The position numbers and the translations under genes were made by a program. The notes under the pieces were generated by a model, which saw only the letters and a program-made list of their open reading frames with translations, was not told the origin of the DNA and made no database searches. From the NCBI GenBank assembly GCA_013398275.1, contig VZSE01006618.1, positions 188,683 to 252,682 on the forward strand: DNA of 64,000 bases, given 5' to 3'. This DNA is from Promerops cafer. Taxonomy: Eukaryota; Chordata; Aves; Passeriformes; Nectariniidae. Each line of letters starts with the position of its first letter. The first letter of the stretch is position 1. Positions 50,979 through 64,000 of this stretch are shown in pieces.

Positions 50979-53875
50979 CTGGGGGAGATGCCACAAGGTC
51001 ACGTAGTTAGAACAAATCATCAGCAATCATTTTCACTGCTTTGCTGGTGTCTCACTGTGGCTTTTCCAGGACTTTATTGCCATGAAGTTTGTCATCTGTG
51101 TACTGATACTCTTAGAAATATACATGAAAAAGCAGAAAAGTATTTTAGGGGATACAAGTTTATCATGTTTCTCTTATCAAGCCAATCTTTTCATATTAAA
51201 AATATTTGTGGTGTCTCAAAGATGTGACCATGTTTCCCAAAGAATATTTAACCTATTTTGACAAGCTGGCCTTAAATAATGAACTGCCAGATAAACAAGA
51301 AAATCTGGATTTAAAGTGTGCAATAAAATGGCTGGGACAGCTGAGCAAGGGGCAGTAGTAATCCCTAAACAAGGATCCCTTCTTTCACATCTCAGTTGCA
51401 GCAAGAGAATATGCTTCAGCAGCCTTACATGATATGTTAGGGAGTTGTGGATTCATAATATCAAAACAAATGAGACTAGAAGGAAAAACGGAGTTGATGA
51501 TGACTTTAGGAGCTCCCTTGAGACATGCAATTTTTTGGAAGTACTAAATGAGAAACCAGTTCTGAGGGAATCATTGTTTTCCTAAACATGACATCCCTGC
51601 TAAGGACATGAGAGCCAGTTATGGTGACTTTAAAAAAGACAGTATTATGCTTCTAGTCAGAAGTGGATGCTCTCTCTGAAGTCAAAAATAGAGTTGTTCT
51701 GGAGGTTCTGAAATAAAAAGATAAATGTTTCATGCATACCTGCCCTCCTGACTGCTTAAAAATGTTATCTGGGTCGGTCTAATCCTAGTAAAAGCATGAG
51801 ATCTCACAAGGTTTTTACTTGTTGCACAATTATTTGGCAAACTTCACAAATGCATCAGAACAATTAGGTGCCTATCTGAAGTAAATTTCATTTTCATGAC
51901 TTTTGCCCCTCTATGAACACCATTTGCTTTAATATCCATACCCCAAAGATGTTATTCCTTTTGAAATTGTATGAACCTAAATTGATGTCTTCTTGAAAGT
52001 GTGAATTCTGCTAACTGAAGAGGAAGCACATTTATTACATTCAACTGAACATTTCTAGTATATACAGATTAACAATCTTGAAAGTCTATTTCAATATCAA
52101 GAGAATAATCTCAGAAATTATGTGACTGTATTCAATACTTATGATTTTTTAAGAGAGGGTTTTCTACAGTTCCCACAAAAATATACACAGGAATCAAAAT
52201 TTAGTTTTTTCCTTCATGAAAGGAGAGTCTCAAATTCAGGAACCAGCCTTGCTTTTGCTTTTGGCCAAGAGGGACTGAGAGTAGTAAGGAGGAACATGTC
52301 CACTGGAAGAGCATGAGGGACACAGAAATCAAGTTTCTCTGGTGATATTTTTCCTTTTTTCCTGAGTGTCTGTGACAAGGACCAGGTGGAACCTGGCCAA
52401 ATACTCCTGTGTTGGGTAAGCAAGATGCCACCCCAACACGCACTGAGTGGAATAAAGTCAGACAAATCAGGAGTCCTCAGAAGTAAACAGATACTCCAGT
52501 CCCAGGGATTAATTTTATTTTTTATTTATTGTAACATGTTGATTATCAGCAAGGACCTATTCTTATGCAAATATCTTAATGTATGTTGAATATGTGAGCA
52601 AAATATGCTAAATTATAAAAAATCTGTGAAGAAATCAGAAAAGTTCTCCAGGACTTCAGCCTATAAAAAGGAAGAGAATGAAAAATTAACGACTAACAGT
52701 ACTTGGCTGAAACCATTTTGGCAATACCTATGAAAACATTCTCAGCAGTGTTTATTATCTATCCATTTACATGCTGCTTATTCACATAACAATATATGAC
52801 TTAACATGAGGCAAAAACATTTCCCATAAATAAAGAGCTGATAACTTCCTAATCCCCAGATGATATGAAGCAGGAAAGACAAAGAGGTCTGCCATAATCA
52901 GTAGTGACACTCGTATCTTGGCACACAGGGTCCTACCCTGAACTTTGCATAAATAGACAGTCATTAACTGATATGAAAAATTAAATTCTGTCATGAAAAC
53001 ATAGGGCTGGATCTTTCCTGGGCCTTGGTCTGAAATTGGAAGGACTGTGCTGTAAGACTAAGTATTTTCAAATACTTTATTCTCACAAGTACTGATGCAT
53101 CAAGTGACACTATGCCTAGGAGGATATTACTGACATTGCTGCATAGTCATAATCTATCCAACAGCATTCTTAGCCCTGTTCTTACAGGATTGTAAACCCA
53201 AGGAAGAAGAAGCCTAGGCTTAGAAGGTAAATAACAGTACTGTGTTGAATCTATTTGTCAGATTGCATAATACAGGTTAAAGTCTGGAAAAAACCCCCAA
53301 AACTCAGCTATGGTTATTATTTTTCATGTCACTATCATGCAGGAGTTCCTATTCATTTTACAGTTATATGAATCAGGAAAACAGTGAAGATATAACTGCC
53401 TCAAGAAACCCTCATGAGGGAGCAAACCATAACCTGCCATAACAAAGAAAAAGCAAACCTGTAGCACAAGCTGTGAACACAGCTTGCAATATGCAATGGA
53501 TATACATATTTACCCACATCTCTATTACACATGCATACATCCTTCAACAGTTATAGTATCTATTACAGAAAATAGTGCAGAAACCTGTGATAAACTGATG
53601 TTACTGGAAGCCTTTGACTACCTCACTTGATCATTGCATCCATCTATTCCGGCATAATTTTTAACACATTGCAATAGCCTCATGGCAAAATAGAATACCA
53701 CTTCTGCAAGTCCCTTCAGACTCTGCATTTATTTTTTCTGTATCTCACATCAGTCACTGATCTAAGTAGTGGAAACACAATTAGTTATTTCATTTTTCTA
53801 CTTTGATTGCACTTGGAAGTGTTACCTGATCTTCTTACTGGACTTTGATAACTGTTGGTTTTGCTGAGTTTTATG

Positions 53876-53911
53876 GGTTTGGTTTTTGTTTTGTTTTTTT
53901 GTTTGTTTTGG
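53876..53911 (+). repeat. GTTT-rich low-complexity tract
   Basis: Irregular GTTTT/GTTTG units, intronic. Confidence 0.7.
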
Positions 53912-55571
53912 GATGGAATGAACCAGATTTGTGGAAGAGACTGGAATCTGATAAAAGAGGTCTGCACTCAACTCATTTGACATGCATTGTGGTCGCCCTT
54001 AGCAGTTGCCTTATAGGTAATTAACTTTTTAATATGTTATTGACTGTTTACAGATATTTTACTGGTATGTTGCAGATCAAGGCACTCAGAATGTGATACA
54101 TACACATACACTCCTCTATGAATTTCATCCTTTGACTTCAGAATACAACAGAAACTGCTTCATTTTCCAAGAAAGTAAGTCCAAAGCATACAAGTCTTCT
54201 CTTTTCAGTATTTTCTATTCCCTTCCTTGCAAACACCTTTTTATTAAAAAACCAAGACATAAATAGAGGTCAGGTTCCTCTTCTAATGGCATGGAAACAT
54301 AAATCAAATATGAAGGACTGGATGTATTACTTGCTGGATTGGTTTAGGATAATTATTTGGAGGACATAGATACTGTTACTTTAATGACAATGATAAGAGC
54401 AACACACAATGGCAGTAATAACATAACTTCTAAAGCACGCTGCATGTCATAGGTGTGACAAATCTCTGAAGAGCCATAACTAACAAAAATAACAGAAGTA
54501 ATATAAACATGGACCATCTAAGATTTAAGCAGTATTAAAAGACAAGGCAGAGTGCTAAAGAGACTTCTGAGAACCTTCAATTACTTCAGTACTGATATAG
54601 TCAGTATTGCTCACTTGGACCAATAGGGCAAATCTAATTCCAATGCTAAAAAACCTGTTGCTCCAGTTTCTCTTATAGATGCCACAAAATTTTAGAATAA
54701 AGAAGTTCAAATGTAACAGCAGAGCTGCAGAGAAAGCCAAGTAATTAAGCAATTTAAAACAATTTCACAGAAGTGGCAGCAAGAGCAAAAATAGTTTGTT
54801 GAATTTCTTTCCTCCCTATCTGTTGCTTTCCCTTGTTCTCTTTCCATGGTCTGCTTTAGAAATTCTTCCTGCATTTCATTTTTCCATTTAGTCAGGTAAG
54901 AAAGGTATTAACAGATGATTATTTGGCTGCTCATTTTCGTTTCAGGCAGTCAGGGAATAGAGTGATCCTGAAAATAGAATGTTTCTTTGCAAATACATTT
55001 ATGTTGTAAAAGTATCTATTAGAATATTTGTTTTATGTTGCAAGACATCAAAAGAGATGTGAAGAAAACCAAAAAATATGCAAGAATTAATTCTTACCAT
55101 TGTAAAGACTCTTGCATTTTGCTCTTCTCTGCTTTTCTCATTGATATCACATGCATAAAATCATAGAATTTTCAAATCACTTACTATGAGTCTTCACTTC
55201 TCTAAAGTTTTGCTCTTGGCTTTAATAGGAAGATGGCAAAGGTGTTCCCAAAACTACTGGTAATATGGCGAAAAAGTTGTAACCAGACATGTTAGATGTG
55301 GTAGCATCCATGAGTTATATTCTTCCTGCAACAGTGTATGAACCTACAACCCACAGTTACACTGAAAGTTTCTTCTTTGCTAACTTGAACGTCGGAGCTC
55401 AATAAACTCTACATTAGGCAAATCTCACTATTGTGAGACCCAGCTTTTGATGTAAAAACACTGCAATATCTTCTAAAGGTATCTATCCTAAACAGAAGTT
55501 GAAAACAATGCCAAAAAGGGTAATGGTTATAAGCCTGGCTATTAAGCTGACAGTCTGTAAAACGTGTGCAA

Positions 55572-58145
55572 TTATAGAATTGTAGAATTGTTTAGGTTGC
55601 AAAAGACTTAAAATCATTGAATCCAACTCTTAACCCAGCAATACCAAGCCAAGCAGGGTTGAAGTCCCTAAATGAAGGCCCTAAGTGCCACAGCTACACC
55701 TCTTTTAAATACCTCCAGGGATGGTGACTTTATCACTTCCCTGAACAGCCTGTTCCAGTGCTTGACAACCCTCTTGGTGAAGAACTTTTCCCTAACAGCC
55801 AAGCTAAACATCCCCTGGCACAGTTTGAGGCTGTTTACTCTTTTCCTGTTGCTTGTTACTTGGGAGAAGACACCAACTAGCATGCTCCTAGAGCCTCCTT
55901 CTAGGCAGTTGTACAGAGCAACAAGGTCTCTCCAATCCTCTTTTTCTCCAGACTAAACACCCCCAGCTCCCTCAGCTGTTCCTCACAGGACTTGGGCTCC
56001 AGACCCTTCCCCTGCTCCACTGCCCTTCTCTGGATGTGCTGCAGCACCTCAATGTCCTTTTTGTAGTGAGGGGCCCTGAACTGGACACAGGACTTGTGCA
56101 GCCTCACCAGTGCTGAGTACAAGGGGATGGTCACTGCTCTGGTCCTGCTGGCCACACTATTGCAGACACAGGCCAGGATGCCATTGGCCTTCTTGGCCAC
56201 CTGGGCACAACTGGTTCATGTTCACCTGCTGTCGATCAGCACCCCCAGGTGCTTTTACACTGAGACACCTTTACAGCCTCTCTGCCCCCAGCCTGTGCCA
56301 TCATGTAGGGTTATTGTGACCAAAGTGCAGGAGCTGGTACTTGCCCTTGTTTGACCTCACAGATCTGGCCTCAGCCTGAATCCAGCCTCTCCAGATCCCT
56401 CTGCAGAGCCTATCCCCGCTCCAGCTCCAGCAGATCAACACTCCTGTGTAAATTAGTGTTGTCTGCAGACTGACAAAGGATGCAGTTGATCCCCACATCC
56501 ATATCATGGATAAAGATACTGGACAGGGCTGTTCCCCACCACTGAGCCCTAGGGAACAGTTCAGCCACCAGCTGGTCCTCCAGCACCACTCACCTCTATC
56601 CTCTGGACACGGCCAGCTTCAGTTTTTTACTTGAAGTGTGCAAGCCATCAGCATCCAGTTTTTCCAGCAGAATTCTGTGGGAGATGGTGTCAAAGGCTTC
56701 ACTGAAGACCAGGTAGACAATATCCACAGCCTTTCCCTCATCCATGAGGTATGTCATACTTTCATAGAAGAAGGTTGGTCAAGCAGGACCTGCCTTTAGT
56801 AAACCCATGCTGGCTGTGCCCAGTGCTGGTTGTCTGCATGATGGCACTCAAGATGATTTGCTCCATGACATCCCCTGGCACCAAGACCACATTTAGAGGC
56901 CTGTTGTTCCCTATATCCTTCTTCCTGCCCCTCTTGTAGCTGGGCTTTATGTCTGCTGACCTCTGGTCAATTGGGACCTCCCTGATGAGCCATGGATACT
57001 TATAAATGATTGAAAATATCTTAATGAGCTCTTCCCCTGGCTCCTCAAGACTTATGCCAATCCCATCTGACCCCACAAATTTGTGTATATCCAAATGGAG
57101 TAGCAGGTCTCTTACCATTTTTCTTTTGATTACAGGGGTTTCATTCTGCTTCCCACACCTATCTTACAGCTCAGAGGACTGGTTATTCAGAGAAGAACTG
57201 GTCTTACTATTAAAGACTGGGGCAAAGAAGGCATTAAGTTCCTCAACTTTTTCCTCATCTTTTGTGACTGTTCCCTCATGTATCCACCAAAGGGATTCTA
57301 CTTGGTCCTCCTTAAAGTTGCTACACAATTTATAAAAATATTTTTTATTTTCTTTTACAGCAGGTAAGTTCTACTTGGGCTTTGGCCCTTCTAATTTTCT
57401 CCCTGCATAACTTCATGATATCCTTGTAATCCTCTGGAGCTGCCTGCCCCTTTCTTCCAAAGGTCACAAACTCTCTTTTTTCCCCTAACATCCAGCTGAA
57501 GTTCTCTGTTTGACCAGGCTAATCTTCTCCCCCACCAATTCATCTTTTGGCATATATGGACAGCCTGCTCCTGGTCCTCTAAGGTTTCCTTCTTTAGGCA
57601 CACCCAGCCTTCCTGGACTCCTTGCCATTGAAGACTGCCTCCCAAGGGACTCTGTCAGCCAGTCCCCTAAACAGGCCGAAGTCTGCCCTCTGGAAGTCCA
57701 AGATGGCAGTTCCACTGATCTTCCTCCTTACATCTCTGAGATTTGAAAACTCGACCATTTTGTGATTATTGTGCTCATGACAGCCTCTGACCACCACATA
57801 ACCCACAAGTCCTTCTCTGTCCACAAACAGGTCCAGCATGGCACATTCCATAGCTGATTCCCTCACCACCTATGTCAGGAAGTTATCTTCCACACACTCC
57901 ACAATCACCCTGGATTTTTCCCCCTCTGCAGCTTTCCATTTCCAGCAAACATTGGCTAAATTGAAGTCTCCCAAGAGAACAAGGGATGACAATCATGAGG
58001 CTTCTCCCAGCTGCTTATAGAATATTTCACCTGCCTCTTCATCTTGGCTGGATGGTCTAAAACAGACTTCCTCTTTGTTCTTACCCATAAACACTCAATC
58101 CTGTCATCAACATCATCTTCTTTTGAAGGAAACTTCCCTATCTTC
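55572..58145 (-). repeat. CR1 LINE, 2.6 kb, sense to PRDM6, decayed EN and RT
   Basis: This is the longest CR1 here. The tail at the left reads as ACAATTCTATAAT-like octamers on the minus strand. Going upstream, broken frames show FFTKRVVKHWNRLFREVI, then APHYKKDIEVLQHIQRRA, HFGHNNP, an RT core reading QSADNT where FADDT is expected, YLVFSEAFDTISHRILLEKL, SQHGFTKGRSCLTNL, DVMEQIILSAI, the pre-RT region, and the end of the endonuclease domain (REGLVGYVVVRGC, DFQRADFGLFRGLADRVPWE, DRIECLWVRTK). It is truncated at the 5' side inside the endonuclease near 58145, with many stops and frameshifts. Inactive. Confidence 0.94.
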
Positions 58146-60230
58146 ATTTAATTATTTTTTTTAAATTCACTTTGCAGCATTTTACTCGTCATCTGCAATA
58201 AACTAGTACTGTAAGTAAAGTTGAATACACAAATGCTTTCATAGATGGGGGAAGAGTGTTAAGTGGCATTACTGGTAGAAGACGGCTCTATAGCTAACGG
58301 AACAAATTACAAGGATGGTTACCTCTCCCATAAATCTGAAGAAATAACTGTATCTCTCCTGAAAAGCCCTGAGACTCAGGCAAGTGAACAGTAAAATTCA
58401 GTGATTTGACTTGCCTAAGGCAGCGATTGTTAAGCAAAATGCCGATGAACTCTAGAGTTTATTATGACAAGTATATATTACTTATTTGTTAGAGCTTCTG
58501 ATCATGTCAAACTGAGAGCAAACTGGCATGACTTGCATAGCTTACTCATTTAAGTTGGATTTTGAGTAATGTACTGGTGCCTAGCTGTCTTTGAAATCAG
58601 CACACTGCCAAAGGACCTCGTTATCTAGATAGCTGGAAACATTCAGAAGATGCTGCATGAACTGAAAGAGAGACAATTACTTACAATGCATTGAAAATAT
58701 TACATTTAAGGAGCATAGTTTAGGCTGAAAATCAAAATACATCTGGGTTCATATTGATAGCAACGGGTGTTCAAAGAATGAATGCTTTCAGACTTTTAAT
58801 GCCTTAATATTAGGAGCTGGGTGTCTGCTTTAGGACAGGAGGGGCCTTCTAAATATGTCTTCTCCTTGTTACACACTGAATGAGAAGGTTGAGTAGAAAC
58901 AATCATGCATGTAACCATTACTTCTTTCTCATTTCTGTCACTAACTTGATGACCAAGTAAGGGTATTCAGGAAACTTTCTAAGAACTCTTTAGTCTCACT
59001 CTATAAAAGAAAAATGAAATATAATGAACTCAGAGACAAACTAAAATGCATGGAAAACTCTCCAAATACAACTTAACTAAAAAGAAAAACTGATGTTGAT
59101 TTATGACAGTAGTAATATTATATAATCACATCCTTTGCAAAGACCATACCTCAAACATCGAAATATTTTGTGAATTACATTCTATCTAAACAGAGAACTG
59201 GCTGAACCACCAGAATAAAGGCAATATTCATCACATTCTGATAAATCCAATTCTGATGCCTAATAAATATAATTGAATCTGTAATAATCAACTATATACA
59301 TAAAACTGGTATGCAACAATAGTATACATGTCATCAACCTCATTCTCCTATAAGTGAAAATGCTTGGACAGGTTCCCTGTTCAATTGCATAGTCATTATT
59401 TCAGAAAGACATTAGTTATAAATACTTCTCCTACCTTCAACTCTTTCTTGATAAGACTAATTGATTTGCTTTACCAGTTAAAGTTGCCTTCAGATTATTT
59501 ATGGACAGATAGCAGAACCAAAAATATAAATATGTTTCAGATAACATTCAAGCTTGTCTTAGGAGGAGATAAGAATGCTTTGCTTTATTATTATGTAACA
59601 AATGTAAGCCAGTTACTATCATCTTCATACCATATGAAATTAATCCATGTCAATAGTTAGTTACTTGCTTTGAAGTGCTTCTATTTTTATAACAATAATT
59701 GATGGTATCTCCTTGCCATATAGAAGATACAACAGTCCATTCAAAGAATGATTTTCCTTTGTTGGAATATTTGTATTACATGCAATTTCTTTATACTTAC
59801 AGTTATCATCAAGTTTTCCAAAGCAATTAACAGAATAGAAATCTGAAATAAATGAGCAAGGAGGAAATATCAGGAGGCCTCACTGTTTAGAGTCGAAGCA
59901 AAATTTTTGTCCAACTGGATGCAACTTCTCTATGAAAATGCACAGAAATATATCCTGACAGCCAATGATCTTCTTTGGCTGTTCACACAATTCAAAGCAA
60001 TTTTTTAAAATTAACCATATCTGATATGGAGCGTACATCTTGTGATATCTACTTAATGTTTTTCCATTTAATCTAGCAGGCATCATCTAGCAAATTTTAT
60101 AAAAGAGAATACTTGCCAAATAATATTAAAAGCTATTTAGTTTTAATGTTTCTCAAAGGATTATGGCATATGAAACTATAAACATTGGTTTGAACTGTCT
60201 GTGCTAGGTGAAAGGCTTCATCTCTCACTT

Positions 60231-60341
60231 AGACCTCAGTCCAGCAAACACTTCTGCACATGTTGTAGTCCCATTGATCTCAATGGGACTACTCGTGTGT
60301 GAAATCAAGCATCTGTGTAAGCAGTTGGAGGATGGGGGCCT
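60231..60341. repeat. Palindromic ancient repeat (MITE-like)
   Basis: The centre is a perfect inverted repeat at 60266-60291, arms TAGTCCCATTGA and TCAATGGGACTA with a two-base spacer. Flanks continue CCAGCAAACACTTCTGCACA on the left and GTGTAAGCAGTTGGAGGATG, then GGGGCC, on the right. From memory this matches a palindromic family widespread in turtles, crocodiles and birds, with GATCCAGCAAAGCACTTAAG-like ends. The name is uncertain. Confidence 0.6.
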
Positions 60342-61973
60342 TATTCCAGAAAGTGTCATGAAAGCAATGCCCTGCTGATTATGTGGACTTCATAAAATTA
60401 CTTTTTTTTAAGTCAAGTCTCAGTGGTTTGTTTTGACATTAGCCCGTGGAGGTCCTGGAATAGGAAAGAATTCCATGTAACGCAACAGTGTTACTCAACA
60501 CCAGGGCAATGAGAGGAAGACACAGAGCAGAAAAAAAACCACGCACGAAGCTGGAAACTTACACACATGTAAACAGATCTGTAAAGTACCGGTGCTCTTG
60601 CAGTACCCACTGACATCACAGGGCCTTCCCTGTGTGTGGTTTTGCACTCTCCTGACAGGTCTACTGATAGGACAAAAAAACCCTGCGGTGCTCCAGCCAT
60701 GAGTCATTCTGTAATCGAGAAATTTTTGTTTAACATTGTCGTTTCCACCCTGCTTACTACACTGTGTTCCTGTGCAGCCCTGGTAGCAGAAGACCATGTG
60801 GAGGCAACAGACTGAAGTGGTTTTCTCCAGTCTTTTCTATGTGGGACATGGAGCATGAAGAGAAAAAGTGTTGCCAATCTAGGCTTGCTATTCAGAGAGA
60901 CCATGAAAGGAACTAGACTAAAAATTAAAAGATGGTTTAAAAACAGAGAAGCAAATTATCAAAGCTGAAATAACCCAAAAAGAAGACTCTCATACCCATT
61001 GACTGGTAAATGCAAAACCTAGTAAATATAATAGGGAAGGAGTTAAAATAAGGGCCCAATACTGAAAGCCTTCATTCAACTGGAAAGAATCAATACACTT
61101 ACCCAGTAATAAAGTTCCTAAAATTATATTCAGAGCCAGTGAATCAAGACAGTTACAATGATTCTTTCTTGCTCACAGTGACTCTGAAAACAGAGCACTC
61201 TTTCCTTTGCAAGGTAATGAGAGAGCTTTGGCCAATTTCTTGGAAGTTCTCAAAATCATTAGACATCGAAAAATGAAATTAAAAAGTGTTTGTTTAATAT
61301 TTTTTCATTCCTTTGCACAACCAAATATTCCAGAAGGACTTTGGCAGATTTAGGCACTCAGCATCAAGCTAGAGAGCACAGCAGAAACAAGTGAGCAGGT
61401 ACACACTTCTGAGCTGACTGACTCTGACTCTATGACCTCAGACAAATCACTCAGGACCAAAAGAAACTCATAAATGGAAATCATTCTAATTTGCCCTGAT
61501 TCTTACACATAAGAAAGAACAAAAATATGGAGTGTCTGTTCTTCAAATTCAAGGCTTACCTTGCTAGTAAGAGGAAGCTGATGGCCCAAGAACAGCACAG
61601 CTTTTCATCCCTCATTCCTATAATTTCTGTAAAGCACTTTCTCAAAACACTATTCCAAACTGTGTTTTCATAGTTTTATGCATGAATCAGTACTTCTAGA
61701 GAGGTAGTAGATCTTAGATGTACAAATCCCAGACTCAGTGCTTAGGGATATATTCAGACACACTGAAATGTGGTGCATAGAACATATGGCACAATTATCA
61801 TTCTGTAATTGATTTTAGTTTGGCTTCATCTTGCAGCACTTGAGGCTTCTCATTATCTTCTTTACCCTAAGGATTTTTAAAAGCTCCAATGCCATGTTCC
61901 TTTAAGCATTTTAAGAATTAGATTATAAACATACTTCTCAAGCACAGAGCTGCTAGAGATTCTAAGGAATCTG

Positions 61974-62275
61974 CAGGGAGGGTGTCAAGAGGATAGAGTC
62001 ACACTTCTTGGTGGTGCCAAGCAAAAAAGACAAGAGGCAATGGTCAGAAACTGATGTACAGGAAGTTCTTGCATGAATATGATGAAAAACTTTACTGTGG
62101 AAGTGACTGACCATTAGAGAAGGCTGCCCCAAGAGGTTGCAGAATCTCCTTCTAAGGAGATATTCAAAAGGTGTCTGCACACAATCCTGAGAAGCACGCT
62201 CTAGGAAACCCTCCTTGAACAGGGAGGTTGGACTATGTGACTCAAATAGTCCCATCCAAACTCATATAAAAAATC
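61974..62275 (+). repeat. CR1 LINE 3' fragment, antisense to PRDM6
   Basis: Carries the CR1 end-of-ORF2 signature: GACAAGAGGCAATGGTCAGA, AACTGATGTACAGGAAGTTC, CTGTGGAAGTGACTGACCAT and then GGAGATATTCAAAAG. It finishes with the 3' UTR motif CCTTGAACAGGGAGGTTGGA followed by CTATGTGA. The terminal octamers are degenerate. About 300 bp, 5' truncated, frames broken. Confidence 0.92.
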
Positions 62276-64000
62276 CCAACCCTAATGCAGAAATGCACTA
62301 CATGTGAAAATACTCTCTGAAAAGAAAGCCTGTCCACAAGTAGTCTCCCCTTCAAGAAATGTCAAGAGCCTTACTTTGCTCTAAAAAAAGTATTGCTGCC
62401 TAATGTAATGGTTGTGATCCACTGATAAGGGTTTGTTCCTGGACTAGGGCAATAATAGTTATATTCAGGTGTGTAAACTTAAGTTCCCACTAGTGTTTCT
62501 GGTGGATTCAAGTATTCCACTAAATCTCCAGTGACTGCTCCAGAAGACAAGCAGTTATCCTTAAGTTCTGAGCATTACTTGTCGGCCCTGCCTGTATGTC
62601 TTAGATACTTTCCAGGATTTAAAATTCCACTAAACACCTCCATTCAGACACTTGAATTGCTCTGCAGATGCCTGGGTTTAGCTCCTGCTCTGAAAATGGT
62701 TTGTCACATGGCTTACAGCAAGTACTTAAAGTCTTGATCCTGCGGCTGTAGAAAACAGGGATTTTGATAACATTTTTTGTGCACCATTTGCTTATCTTCA
62801 CTCTGAGTTTGTAAGTAAATATGGATAGGGACTGTGTTTACAGTGTATGTGTAGAACATCTATCACAGCAGAGCACCCGTTTACTACTACAATACAGACT
62901 CCACAGATAATTCTTTCAATCCTTTTTTAAACTTCCCATTAAGACTTACCATAAATGAGGAATTTCAGTAAAAATTACATACCTTAGAAAATATACTTCA
63001 TTCCTTTGTGAGTTTTAAATAATGAGGCACAGTGATATTTTTAGTTTGGAATATTTTGGAATGTCTGGAATGTCAAGTTCCCCAGATGATGATTAAAAGG
63101 TCAAGTAATAAAGTATATGATAAACTGTGCCTGAGATTCCTCATAAAACAAATGAGTAATGGCTGTACAAACTCTGTTGCCATGTTTTCATATCAAAAAA
63201 TTCCTAGAGTTTATTATTCCTCCAAATTTGTTAAATTATAGGATTGTCAGAAAAACAGCACAGGAATGGCTAGTTTGCAGCTTCTTTGGGGCTGAAGTCA
63301 GAGTCAAGAAGCAAACTAAAGGAGTGCAGTAAGGAGTAGTGCTGTTGTTGCTAGTGGACATCATAGTGGAGAATGTGAAAAGGGGTTTTTTTCTTTCCCA
63401 AGTGCAGGTCTGGTGTTGGTAAGTATCATACTAAGTTTCTTTAGAAGTATGTTTGTTTCTGTGAGGATTACAACATTAGATTAGAACATTGCTTGAGACA
63501 CAATCACAGGAGCCCTCCAGAGCTGTCAAGCATTTGGCATATCTCACTTATCTCTAAGGGTGGCAGGGGCCATCAATACAAAGTGGACCATCAATCAATA
63601 CAAGGTCTTCTTCAGACATTGCCTGTCAGCTGATCAGAGGAAGACTTTAGGGAATCAGCTTTCCATTATCAGGATTTGGTCTGTGATCAGAACAAGCCAC
63701 TAAACCTTTTACTTTTCACTTGGCAAAAACATACACACTGGAAAAAAGTCCTGACAGTTCATTCATTTTGCTCCATCACTGGAGCCAGATGATGTTTGAC
63801 TGGGGAGACCCACCCTCTTTGATGTTGTACTCTTTTGAGAGTGCCCTGCTGTGAAGAAAATTTTCTCCTTCCAAATTAAAGAGAAATATTTCTGTGTCCA
63901 GCTGTTAAATGTGACGTTTGCCATTTTTCAGTGCACTGGCTTTGTGCCATCTCGCAGGCTGTGTTTCAAGCCTATCTTTTTCCTTTCCCCTTCTCAGCAG

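Larger units (their letters stand above)
50979..64000 (-). other. PRDM6: PRDM6 intron upstream of the PR-domain exon, incomplete (at least 13 kb)
   Basis: Starts at the acceptor CAG next to 50978 and runs off the window edge. I looked for the exon that should encode the beginning of the PR domain (a segment like IPQGTWIGPF) on the minus strand and did not see it. Contents: GT/T-rich tract near 53876-53911, CR1 at about 55572-58145 (sense), palindromic relic at about 60231-60341, CR1 tail at about 61974-62275 (antisense). The remaining sequence is AT-rich without recognisable features. Confidence 0.85.

Noticed and set aside
50610..51227. 205-codon open frame on the plus strand
   Set aside because: It lies antisense across the PRDM6 PR-domain exon and its intron flanks. 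The protein resembles nothing I know, and the true coding strand is established by splice phase.
55150..55200. CATAGAATTTTCAAATCACT, resembling a CR1 tail
   Set aside because: Only a few bases match and no CR1 3' UTR follows.
58380..58440. CAGTGATTTGACTTGCCTAA, resembling a MIR core
   Set aside because: Too short and diverged to support a call by eye.
63977..64000. Pyrimidine tract ending in CAG at the window edge, like a plus-strand splice acceptor
   Set aside because: It is on the strand opposite to PRDM6 and no exon can be seen after it because the window ends.

Overview
The window looks like nuclear DNA from a bird. It is AT-rich and intron-rich, and no long bacterial-style reading frame survives scrutiny. 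Its recognisable repeats are CR1 LINEs, four of the five with the ATTCTATG-like 3' tail, plus relics resembling old archosaur/turtle palindromic elements. No mammalian Alu or L1 was seen. Species cannot be read from the sequence. The known avian location of human 5q23 genes suggests the Z chromosome, but that is inference.

The only protein-coding gene I can support is PRDM6, on the minus strand. Five consecutive coding exons lie at 50978-50851, 47218-47094, 43903-43561, 33177-33001 and 26019-25905. Joined, they give 888 nt, or 295 residues and a TAA stop. All four junctions keep phase and all splice sites are GT-AG. The fragment holds the C-terminal part of the PR (SET-like) domain, a linker, and four zinc-finger units. 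The N-terminal half, including the start of the PR domain, must lie beyond 64000, because nothing between 50979 and 64000 looks like the preceding exon.

Layout from left to right: 1-21766 is probably intergenic DNA downstream of PRDM6, with one internally deleted CR1 (about 4900-5575, plus strand). About 21767-25904 is the probable 3' UTR, with a distal AATAAA on the minus strand at 21783-21788 beside a Pumilio-type UGUAAAUA. 25905-50978 holds the five exons and their introns of 7.0, 10.4, 3.2 and 3.6 kb. Two sense-oriented CR1s lie there (about 37261-39110 and 46858-47005), together with a MITE-like relic (48012-48125) and several simple repeats. 50979-64000 is the next intron, at least 13 kb and incomplete, with a 2.6 kb sense CR1 (about 55572-58145), an antisense CR1 tail (about 61974-62275) and a palindromic relic (about 60231-60341).

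I found no new biological system, operon, CRISPR array, tRNA or rRNA. The most useful results are the exact PRDM6 exon structure, the non-canonical first and fourth fingers, the candidate 3' end, and the distinct decay of each CR1 reverse transcriptase.
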